Assembly (NCBI GenBank): GCA_023333565.1
Contig: JAJKFH010000102.1
Location: 5,659,001-5,723,000, forward strand
Reading direction: 5' to 3'
DNA length: 64,000 nucleotides
Source: Puffinus mauretanicus
Lineage: Eukaryota; Chordata; Aves; Procellariiformes; Procellariidae
The notes beneath the pieces were generated by a model, which did no database searches, was not told the DNA's origin, and saw only the letters and a list, made by a program, of their open reading frames with translations. The position numbers were made by a program, and so were the translations under genes. Below are positions 13,899 to 25,150 of the stretch, in pieces. Positions within the stretch are counted from its first letter, which is position 1; every line of letters starts with the position of its first letter.

Positions 13899-16800
13899 TA
13901 CAGTATCTAACGTAGTGGGGTCCATACTCTAGCTGGCTTCTATAACGCATACTTTTCTCCCTGGGGAGAAATGATGGGGGAGAGATGCTAAGAAATTTCT
14001 CTAATGGCAAGAAGACAAGAGTGAGGAGAAATAAGATGTTAGTATCAGAATACTGCTTTTCAAACTGTTTAGGGAAGGTAGAGCACCCAAGAAAACCTCA
14101 CCACAAAATGAGAACTGCTGCTCCTTCCAGCAGCCTGGAGTGGAAGTGTTGGGCAACTTGCTGCTCATTTTCTCTTGCCACACCTGTTGGGTTGTGGGGC
14201 AGGTAGTGCTTGTTAGCACTCAGATGTGTGGGTTCAGCTAAACAATGAGGACTACGCTGTGACTACCAGCATCATTTGTAAGCTACTTTGCCCTGGTGAA
14301 ACCACTGCTATTGATGTCGAGGGAAGGAGTGGGGAAATAAGTAGTTTCCATTAGAGTCAATTGAAAGGGAATGGAAAACAACACCGTATCTCACTTTTCA
14401 TTGTCTGTGTAGAAGTGCTGGCTTTTAATAACATCTTCTTAAGATTATTTATACAGTCTATTTGCCATTATCCATATCAGTTCATGCCCTTTGTGTGTTT
14501 TAGATAACATTGTTGTGTTTCCTTTGACTTAACATTTAGTGTGCTGTGAACTTGCCAATAGTCAGAGTAGTTCTGGGCTGCCTCTGTCTGATCTCTTCCA
14601 TAAGCTGTTTATTAAGCAACCATTCATTATTACAGACTGTAAATTCAGCTTTCACACTGGAGGTCTCTGTAGCTACAGTTGCAGGTTCTCTTTGCCTGTG
14701 CTGCTTCTGGTTAAATTTATATCTGGTATTTAAATGCTGAGAAATCTTTCTAGAGCGAAAGGGAAGAACTTAGGCAAAGCTCAGCATCCTTTCCAATGGA
14801 TTCTGGGAGACTGTGCCAAATCTGAAATTCCCTAAAGCCCAATCTTGTTCAGTTCTGGGATTTAGACTTGGCTTTCCCCAGAAAATTGGCCACCCACATG
14901 AGCTGTAATCAGATCCAAACTTCTTCTGCCTGCTGTAGGGCTCTCCAAACAATTTTCATGCAGGATCCATGAAGATCCATTGAATACATTACTCAGAGCA
15001 GACCCCTGTGCATCAGTAATACTGCTGAAGAGCTAGGATGGGTCATGGGACACAATCATCTGAATCAAAAAAATGTGCATACAAAAAAGCTCAAGGTACC
15101 ATCTAATTCCAACCAAACACTTGGCAAAAATGAATATGAATATTGACTGGATTGCTAATGACTTACTGATGCTGATTGCTAATGATTAAAAATGTAAGGA
15201 TAAGAAAGAAAGGAGGCTTTCAGGCCCTAGACAGTCTAAATACTTGCTGTATCTGCAGAAAGAGGTTCCTGATTAGATAGGATGTAAACTATGACAATTC
15301 TCCCTGCCTGCCTAAAAGTAAATATAAAAAGTGTACGCAGCAAAGACAGAAAACAGCTCTTCTCAGAGTACAGGCATCTATGAACCATCGTGATGGCCTT
15401 TCTCCTCATTTCTGACTCCCCAATCATTTGGGAGTTCAGCCCCTGATACAAGATTAGTACAGTCCTTTAGAATTTGTGGGGATTAAGAAAGGTATTGTTT
15501 GGTTTGTTTTTTTTCCTTCTGGATCTCATACTGCACATGAATCTGATGGCCAAATCATAACTGTGAGACTGCAGGACTTTTACTTGTGCTGACAGCGAGG
15601 CGCATGGCATTTTGTTTGTTTGCTTGTTTTTAATTTCTAATGTTTTTAAAAAATATTCTGCAGTCTAGACTTTAATTTGCGTTACAACACAGCCTGCCTC
15701 TACCAGAAGAAAAACAATCTTTGATACAGAAATTCCTCCTGAGAAAGGCTTCCAAAAATGAAATGAAAGAGGAACAAATGATTCTTTCCAGAACCTGTGC
15801 TGAGAAAGACTCAGAGCAAGTTCCCTCAGAGAGCATACCCGAGAAGTTACTGGTCTCTTTCTTAGGACCAGAGAAGCCAGCTAGGATGCTCCTGTGTAGT
15901 AAAAACCAAGAACAGAAGGAGAAGCATCATTTGAAGCATTCTGGGCCATTGCCTTCTGATAGTCATCTGGACCCAAAAAGCAGCCACTGCCACAAACCAC
16001 AGGCAGGGTGTGTTGCACTGACTGCACTTTAGTCATGCAAGAAACCTGTCTATTGCCTCTTGGTGTGCTGGAAAAAGCAACTGTGTGCAACACACCTTTG
16101 CACTGGCAATACTCATCATCCAGCTGAGACAATAGCTGGGCAGGTGGCATTGCATTAGGACTGAACCAGGGGAGCACAGGGGTAGCAGGCCGGCGACACA
16201 GTGTTTGAGAAATGACATCAAGAGGGAGTGCCACCTAGTAGCTCGAATCTGGATCAGAAAGCAATGTTGTTAGGAGTTGCAGATGGACATTTGTGCCCAA
16301 ATGAGGGACTCCGCTAGCACCTGTCATCGAACTATGAAGGAATCGCAGCAGAGAAGGAAGGCAGTATCATGAGCTGTGGAAGGAATGATTGACCTTTGCT
16401 AGCTAGCCTGGTGGGCTTGTTCAGAGTGCTTGGGCAACAGATGACAGCTGAAAAGAGGGAAAGTTTTACTTAATGTTTGCACAAACATACAGTTGGTCCA
16501 TATATGTATTTTCCCAAATCAATACTGTGATCCTTTCCCCTTAATAAAACTGTAGGTATACCTGCAGAGTTTCTGAGCTCTGTTTGTACACTCAGGGAAA
16601 GTGTTTAATATTTCCTGTAGGGTGGGTGGCGTTTTGAACCAACAGTGCTGGTAATTTAAAAAAGAAACATAGATATGTAAATCTGACATTTTTCCTGCCA
16701 AGTACTCTTGGCAGAAGGATTACATTTCACCAGTCTATTCCCATTGACACCTTTCCACAGCTCTTTTGCAGCCCTTCGCTGGTAGCATCTCTGTTCTTTC

Positions 16801-17549
16801 ACTAAACAAGAATTCCTTGTCCCCATCCTGAAGGCTCTTCACAGTTATTTCTTTGCCTGCATCTCTGCTGTCCCTGCTTCCTACCTCCTGTCCTCCATTA
16901 CTTAGGCTCCTCTACTCCTTCAGCTTGTTGCTCATTGTCTGCTTTTCCCACACTGTTTTGCAGTTTCATGTTTTCTCCCACTTCTTGTGCAACAACCCCG
17001 TCTCCCTCTTCAAAGTTTGCATCAAAAGTCTGTCTTGTTCTGCATTGCCAGTGTCTCGTCAGTGCAGTCCTTCTGTAAGTGAAATGGTGATCCTGTTTGC
17101 CCAGAATAGATTTTAAGTGCTTGACAGAGGAGACAACTCTGTGGTTTTATGTATTGTAAAATACCAACTTCATTTTCAGCTCTTCGGTATTAATGAATGA
17201 CGCATAGCACCAAGGACTGGGGTAAAACATGGTGTGGTGCTGCATGCTCTTGATTTCATTGAACTGGTCTGAATGTGAATACTGTGAAAGACAAAAAGAG
17301 TTAAGCTGAGATATGCTCTAGGGCTTTGTGATAACGGAAAGCTGGAAGGGTATTCATTTGTGGATTTCAGGACAGAGTTCACATTTACTCACTTATTAAC
17401 CACTCCCATTTCCTCCATCCATTCAGCAGATAAAGCTGCTATCTAAATCAATAGTTGCTAGGCTTAAGATATTTCCTATCATAGTTCTGGAACTATAAAT
17501 TCATTTGCTTCAAACTGGAGTCATTCCCAGTTCTTAGTGGTAAAACAAA

Positions 17550-17577
17550 TATATATACATACATGTCTATATATATG
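17550..17577. repeat. Imperfect AT/CA palindromic microsatellite
   Basis: An ATATATATACATACATGT arm is followed by a near-inverted copy CTATATATAT, centred on ACATGT. It is a short, imperfect microsatellite-derived palindrome with no associated gene. Confidence 0.6.
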
Positions 17578-20500
17578 CACACGTACACAAAGATGCGTAC
17601 TAAGAGTTGCTCATGCAGTGGAGTAGGACTAGATGTATAATGTGAAAAATGGAACTGGAATGATTAAACTATATTTATTAATGAATTTTAACATCAACAA
17701 AAAGTATTAACCTCTCTAGAGGATGCTGTTTGTTCACAGAACAATTAAAAAATGAACCTTTATCTCAACAAAGGAATGCTTGACTTCTGAGACATTTGGA
17801 AGATTTATACTTTAACGTACACTTATACTACTTCACATTTTTATTTTCACTGTACTTTAATTCAGTGCTAGAGTTGGGATTTTAAGACCAGTGGTCAGAT
17901 CCAGTTTCAGTTCAGTGTTTCAGCAACTACCGTCGCTGCTTTGTTCTTTAGCAGAGTTGTCCTGGGTCTGAGTTAGACATCACTTTCTTGCCTTTCCCCT
18001 AGAAATCTCCCAGAAAAATTCTCAAGGTGTTGCATGCCTCTCTAGCATCACATGCAATTACTATCTTATTTTTGCTTCTACTTTGCCTTCATGTCTTAAT
18101 TCTGGAGGAGGATGCCCAGCTCTACAGCCAGCATAATCTAGCACAGAAATCTAGACTTTCTCTTTTCAGAGTACCTGCTTAAAAAATCTTCCATCTCTGC
18201 ATTCCTGTCACCTTTCTCCGGCTTCATAAAGTAAATGCACTTTTTCAAACTGCAATCAGTAGCGTATAACTGACTCTCTGCCATGCCAGTTAGACAAAGA
18301 CACTAACCACTCCACCTCTACCTGTCCCCTCTTCTGCTGCTTTTCAGTATTATTCCTGTGTGTTCCGATATGCCTCACTTCTTTTTTTTCTCCTAGAAAA
18401 TGGTATGCCTTTCAGAGTCACTTATGCCAATCTCCAGTTATCAAAACCTCATGTTAAATATATGTTGCTTTTTATCCTATCTAATCCACTTGAAAGGCTG
18501 TTCCAGGATTTCTTCCTGAAAGTTAGTACTGAATAATTTATACCCTACATTTATTTGTAGCTGGTATATACACTCACATTTCAATTTGTCCTATAGCTTT
18601 AATAGCTCTTAATAGGAAAGTATTTACAGACATATCCCTTAAAATAACTTTTTGCTAGCCTAAACAATTCAAGATTTTGCTGTTCTCTTTTAAAATAGAC
18701 TTTCTATTTCCTTGCTTATTCTGAAGGACTTTATCTGTACCTGTTACAGTTTGAATTAATATTTACTGAACATGAATGACCATACATGGGAATTACTACT
18801 ATGCCTTAGTTTATTAATCTAGTAAATTCCAACTTCCCTTCATGCATCTTAAACCCATTTCATTTTCTTCCACAACTACTATTCCCAGTCTTCTCTGTTT
18901 CAGAGTCTCTTTACTAAGCCATTCCTAGTCTGATTAGTTTCTAAATTTACATCTTAATATGCAGGTGTTGTTTTTTCTCTTTAGTCTCAATCCCTGCCTT
19001 CATCCCTTTGTCTCCTTTTTCATTCCTCTCTACTTATATCAGGTTTAACTCAGCAATCAAATCGGGCTCTGAGGTGCAACAAAGTGGTTGACAAAGATCC
19101 AGAGCTTTCAAGTGAGGTCAATAAAGCTTAGTCCATCAGCAGCAGTGCATTCATGTGCCCGCACCTGGAAAATATCTAGTGGAGAGTGAGTCTTTAAGAA
19201 GCTGATTTGGTAAAATGAAACAAATCTCTTGTGAGCTTGTGTTAACTGTGAATTTTCAAATTGCTATCACCTGGCCACATTTGGTGAATTTTCAGAGGAT
19301 GAATAAAAGACCAATGTAAATAGCTGTTCTTTTTCAGTATCAGAATTGCTGCTCCCAAGCATAAGAACATTCTCTCTTTCTTGGAAAAAGGTAAGTAAAC
19401 TGTTCTTAAAAAGAATAAGTAGTCTCATTTTCTCCTGCTCTAGTTTTGAGCAACGATGGGACTGTTTTGGCTGAAACCTTACATCTTCCCTTCCATTTAA
19501 CTAAAACAAAAAATCAGTCTAAGGCAGAAAATGAGCCTGGAAACTTTCAACCAGAACAGTTAGTTTAGTAATGTTGTAAGTAATGGGAAACAGTGTTCAG
19601 TGAACTTTAATAATATAGGTAGTTCCTATTTTACTTATAATGAGAATTTTAGTGTGGAATGTGTCTGTGTGTGCATTTCATTAAATATGGTAAGCTGAAG
19701 TTCCTACTATTTTATTATGCAATGATTATTATATATTTAAATGCAAGAAATGTACTGAAACTTACTGGAAATCATGAGAGCGTGCTACCTCTCAAGACGT
19801 TTCAGTTTAATAAAACACTTCTAATAGGACATACTGGATAGTAAAATTTGGTGCAATTCATAAAACAATATATATTTTTAAAAATGATATCTCCTTAGAG
19901 CAAAAGCCTGGAGGAAAAAGAAGAATTTTAACTTCCATTCTTGAGTTTGCCATGGATTTCCTGTGAATGAGGACAACAATTTAGCCTTCTGTTTTCATGT
20001 GCCTTATCTTTAAACACTTCTCTATATGCGAGCCTTTTTCCTCCTCTATTTCTTAAAAATGCTTCTAGAGCCAGGATTGTTCTTTAAATGGGCATGTAGC
20101 AACTTGCATGCTTGCTGGTCCTACTTTTTCTCTTGATTATTGGCAGAATTTTAAATACTGCTGACAGCTAGTTTTTTTTAAACCTATTCCAATTCCATAT
20201 GACAGCATGTTTAGCTTGAATTTTGGTTTAAAGCTGTCCTTTGTAAATAAACATAATCCATTGTTTGGGAATCACAGAAGTGATACTATATTGATTCTGG
20301 GCTCCTTCACTAGCCTGACTGGGGCAGTGTGTATTTTGTACTTGCATGGTGTTAGTGACTGGTATTAGTTTGTTCCTTGCTTCCAGAAAACAGACAGATA
20401 TTTTGTTAATTCTCTGCAGCCTCTGTGAAACTTCAAGTTGAGTTGACATAATAATGTTTATTAACATGACTCTGTAGCATACATTCCTGGAATACTCAGC

Positions 20501-21989
20501 TGATTGCTGATTCCATACATACATGTGTGTTACTCATTGTGAGGTGTGCACTCCTGTTCTGTGCGTGACAGGAACTAATGGGCTGGATGAAAGGGCTTTG
20601 TCCAACTCTTTCACCAATCTTTAGATATATAAGTTGTTCAATATGCTTATATACAAATCATTCAGCCCAATAGGTTCAAACAGATGCTACAGGAATCTGA
20701 GATCATAAGAAATCCCTTCCGTGGTCCTTCTATAAGGATCTGCATGTTGATTTAGCTCAACAAGAAAGTCACTAGTCCATGTGTATATGGTTAAATGTCT
20801 TTGGTAAGCTGTTCTTTTGTAGTAAACTGGAGTAAATTACCTCTAGTAGTCTGGAGTAGATTTAGAAACCAGCAATAAGAGGGAAGATGTTGTATGGCAT
20901 TTTTTTTTCATTTTGACTTGTTAAACTGGACTACTTGGACCTTTTGTTGTCTGTGTCTGCGCTTTCCTTACTGATGAGACGTCCTTCAGGCAGAAAAGAT
21001 TCCCATTAGGAAAGCAAAATTCATGGCTTCTTGAAACAGAGCCATGTTGACCAAGCTGCCACAACATGATCTGCTTTTTCAGTAGACGGGTGAATTTCCC
21101 ATGGACTCAGAGACCTGTTTAACAAAAACACCTCGCTCCAAAACCACATGCTTCATAAAAACAAAGAAGTGTCATGTTTATCTGAATGTTTCATCTGGGG
21201 CAATCCAAGCACTTAAGCTTCTCTTGCAAAAGAGCTTTCCTCCTTCTCTCTTTTTCTAAGAAAAACTCAGGAACTATTGCATGAGTGTTTTCAAGAATTA
21301 TGAACACACTAGAAATCAAGGGGGGTTTGCTCGGTTTACTGTAGTGCTTATAGTACTAGCTTGGAAGCTGGGATCTGTGGCTCTATTTCTACCTCTATCC
21401 TGCTTCATATGCTCTTTTAATTCTTCAAGCCTTTGCTTTTCTTTTCACTTCTTGTTCTTGACCAAAATGGAAGACATCACTGTGCCGACATGTAAATGCA
21501 TGGTTCATCCACACTTTTGAGTAATGAGTACATTTCTTTTCCTGCATATCAAAAGGGGCATCGTAGAACTGGAGCAGTTCAAAAAAGGCAGCAGGGGTGA
21601 TTGATTACACAGCATCTGCATGAACAATAACTGATTAATTTAGATTTCACCACCCTGAAAAAGACACAATTGCTAAGAGATAGCCTAGAGGTTGACAGTG
21701 GTATCAAGACCATTGATAGATATAGGTTGTTTACCATCCTTCCAATTGAGTGGACCTAATAGGAGACCAGCTCAAAACAAAATAGGGTGGTTCCTCAGGA
21801 AATTGAGAGCAGACCTGTGGAAATCCTTGAAAAAGGACGCGGGTGTGAGACATTTGTGTGTCAAGGGAAGCCTGCATAATTATTTAGAAGACATAAATAA
21901 ACTACATCAGGTTCAGTTCACCTGAGCTGAAACAGTCAGAGATAGGAGGATACTTAGTGAAAGTATCGTATAGCCTTTCCTTGCTCTTT

Positions 21990-22078
21990 CTTCAGCTCCT
22001 TATGGCTGCTGTTTGCCACAGGATCCAAGTTTAGATGGACCTTTAGTCAGAACCAATATGGTTATTCTTATGGCTTAC
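21990..22078 (+). mobile_element. Ancient CR1 3' tail, plus strand
   Basis: TATGGCTGCTGTTTGCCACA, then GGATCCAAGTTTAGATGGAC, CTTTAGTCAGAACCAATATG and GTTATTCTTATGG match in order the tail of older CR1 elements shared by turtles, crocodilians and birds ('GGCTGCTGTC...GATACTGGGCTAGATGGACCTTTGGTCTGACCCAGTATGGC...TTCTTATG'). About 85 bases are covered with no large gap. Nothing upstream is recognisable as CR1 coding sequence. Confidence 0.72.
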
Positions 22079-23055
22079 ATAGAAGTCTCAAGGGGTTTTA
22101 CAGATTAACTGTTGATAATACAACTTGATAATTGGTCAGGAGGTGTTCCAAGCCACATTAAAAGAAAGCTTGAGAAAACATCCACAGGGAACTCCTAAAG
22201 TTTCTGATTAGGCTTTGAAAGCTTTGGGCTATTGTGAGTGTAACCTTTGCATTGTTATTTAACAACTGCAAAGTCAGATTGAAATTTCTCAAATATTTTG
22301 GTTTCTGCAGCTTTAAGAGTAAGCAGGAGTTGCTGTAATATGTTCACAATTGTATGTTGCTGATATGTACATGGTGGGCAGAAATGCCTGGGTGAGTGAA
22401 GTACAGTAAGCAGGAGAAGACTCTTAGTCTCAAGCAGGTGAACAAACAAGAATTATTGAAGTCTTTGCAACTGAGTCATGTGGCTTTAGCTAAATCTAGT
22501 CATTAAGAAAGTGTCCTTTGGAGACATCAGAGTTGATTTGCACTGGCTGTGCCAAGCTAACAAAGGTGTTTCCTGTTCAAAGTAATCTCAAGAGAGCAAT
22601 GCTATGTGGAGATTTCTGGTCACACTTCAGTAATGTTGCTATTCTTCAGGAGGAGGAAGAAAAGGATAATTTGTGATCAGTCATCTTGGTCCTCCTTTCT
22701 TCTCATGCTTTGCTTCATATATCTTCTTTAGGTATTTCTTCAGGGAAGCCATGAGGCTAGGTGCTTATGCATGTTGTTTTGATACATGTAGATGGAAGTT
22801 TCCATATGCTTTTCCCCTAATTACTGACCTGTTGAAACACCTCTTCACTTTGAGGCAGACATTCTGGAGACAAAGCGGTTCCCAGCAAAGTTGCTTTTCT
22901 GTTATCTGTTTTCTTGGGATCTATTCCATGTTCTGAGGTGAGCTTGCTTTGTGAGTTTGCTACAGTTGTATTAGTTTCATCTAAAGTTGCTTGTAATATG
23001 AACTAGAGTATAATCTAGAAGCTGAAGCCCTATTAAGTGAGTTCTCATGCAGGCA

Positions 23056-23150
23056 AAAAAAAATGGTCCCAGCCTAGAAGACCTCACAAGCTGAGTGTAG
23101 GACAAAAGGTAAAATGTGGATGTGACAAGTATATGGCAAAGTGAGAATAC
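23056..23150 (+). repeat. Possible ancient amniote repeat fragment
   Basis: AGCCTAGAAGACCTCACAAG and CTGAGTGTAGGACAAAAGGT, then AAAATGTGG, recall a widespread old sauropsid repeat that reads roughly 'CCTGCCCCGAAGAGCTTACAATCTAAGTATAAGACAAGAGGTAACAGGTGG'. I saw the similarity but cannot align it, and identity is modest. No RNA polymerase III promoter boxes are visible. Confidence 0.3.
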
Positions 23151-25110
23151 CCTACAGTATGACACCTGCTTCAGCTCATGTCAAGTGCCTAGTAGGGAAC
23201 CTGATTTATGTGTGGCTGATGATCTCCTCTGAATGAGGATATTTTGCATGACATAGAGATGCCACAGGAGATTGTCCAGTAATGTAAGTGGGCGAGTTTG
23301 ACAAGTGAGCAGTCATGGTATATCGACTAGTGAGACAAAGATAGGAGCTAGCAACTTTACATAGTTCATAATGATCGATAAGGTACAGATATGCCATGAA
23401 GCATGTTAGAAGTCAAGACCGGGATCTTGATTGCAATTCACTTGATGCAATTCATTTTTTATTTGATTTTTCTGCTTCCAAATTTCTTTGAACATAAAAT
23501 TTTACTTTATTTTTGCTAAAGGTTCAAATCAAAATCATCCAGAGTTAAAGTGAACATCCTAAAATAGATTCAAAGGTATATATGTCAGTTATATGTTACA
23601 TATTTCAGCAGAAATCCCTTCCAGGTGCCATAAATGAAAAGCTACTTTTTTATTTTTTTCTGTATCAGGAGGATAGGGACCATAGAGAGCTATTATCTTA
23701 CAGTCCTGTTCTATTAAGTGACTTTCATTAAGTTTCCTTTTCTTTCCCTATAGTATTGAATTTGAATTCCATGCACACCACCTCCTCCCACCCTGCCCAC
23801 CCCCCAATTACTTGGCCAAGTGAGACTGCAAATTTGGGTAAATATTCAATAAGAAAAAACTTCTTTCTATCTAGAGAAACTTTGTGTATACTACAACCCA
23901 TAGAAATTCTGCTACTGAGTGAGAGAGAGGGCATTGTTTTTTCTAAAAAAGAACTTGTGAGTTGTTTGTGGTTTTTCATTTGTTTCCTGATTCTAAGGCA
24001 ACTCTTGCATCTATATTGATCTTAGCCTTAAAGCGCTTGCATCTAGGGAACACTCAAAACCCCTTATGGATCCCAATTTCTAGTCCATTTCTCATTTAAC
24101 TTTATTATACTTTGAGATTTGAACGGGCTCTAAGAGCTCTGGTCGTGTGAGTTGGGTGTGCCCTCTCCAGCAAAGCAGGAAGAGAGTGAGGAACACTGAT
24201 GGGCAATGTGCTCCTGAGGCTCTGGACGTAGAAAGCTGCAGAGAGATACAGAAGGTAGTGAGGCAAGCTTGGAGCTGGCACACCGGAACTTCTAGATGGG
24301 ATACTTTAGCATAGTAAAGCAAGAGAAGTTTAGAAATCAGAAGAAGAGGGATGCCCTTAGATTATAAAATATCACTTACATGTGTCCTGAGTTTGTTTGC
24401 TTTTTTTGTGACATTATTTTTTTTTAAATAATGAAATCTTGAAGTATTTACTCCATTAACAGAAATTGTTGTTCTTTATTCTTGGCAGATACCTGTCAAA
24501 TGGTAAACCGCTTTCTGCCAATTATGATGATAAGGAAGCTTACAGCTGTCTTACCATTATTATTGGTGGCTGCGTCCTTTTTTTTTTGTTTCAAAGAAAT
24601 ATTTAAATTTCAGTTGGACAGAACTAGACCTATAAAATTCGTGTTTTGGTGTTCTCATACCCATAGTTTGGATATGCACAGCATACAATGAACTTTCCAT
24701 AGCTTAATCTAAAATATTGAGTTTATTGTAATTGGATTACACTGTAAATAGGTTACCTGAAATGAAAAATTATGTAATTTATAGAAATAAGTACAAGAAG
24801 TTTAAAAATATTTCTGGCCACTAAAATACACAGGTCAAGTACATAAACAGTTTTTGTAAATCTGCACAAGTTTCCAATACTGCAACACTAACTTGGTGCT
24901 TCTACAAACACACGCTAACTAAACATCAGTGACAACACACCCAACCACTCGAGATGCAGAGATGAGTCCAGCGGAAGAGTCAGAACTCAGTGTTGTGCTA
25001 CTGCTACTCCTCAAGCAAACGCATTCCTTCTTTTTCTCAGTTTATTCATCTGAATGCTGGGTGCAAGAAAACTGCCTCTTACACAAATGTCTCTGAAGGT
25101 TTCTATTTTT

Positions 25111-25150
25111 GTGTGTGTGTATATATATATACACACATACATATATATCA
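25111..25150. repeat. Compound (GT)n(AT)n(AC)n microsatellite palindrome
   Basis: (GT)5 at 25,111-25,120, (AT)5 at 25,121-25,130 and (AC)3 from 25,131 make a perfect 22-base palindrome at 25,115-25,136, followed by more AT repeats. Such sequences can extrude as hairpins and are often length-variable. No gene is associated. Confidence 0.9.

Larger units (their letters stand above)
10080..21985. other. Unassigned AT-rich non-coding DNA
   Basis: Apart from the small repeats listed separately, nothing was recognised. A somewhat GC-richer patch at about 15,680-16,430 carries overlapping opposite-strand open frames of 103 and 117 codons, neither with a known domain. The plus frame is open from 15,676 to 16,032 but its first ATG is internal. 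Confidence 0.55.

Noticed and set aside
15085..15115. CTCAAGGTACCATCTAATTCCAACC resembling the last bases of a CR1
   Set aside because: The upstream GGTTGGACTAGATGATC motif and the terminal octamers are missing, so the likeness is too short to support.
17616..17645. GAGTAGGACTAGATG resembling a CR1 tail on the plus strand
   Set aside because: The sequence after it does not follow the CR1 terminus and lacks the terminal octamers.
23521..23532. GGTTCAAATC resembling a tRNA or SINE B box
   Set aside because: No A box at the right distance upstream and no cloverleaf could be drawn.
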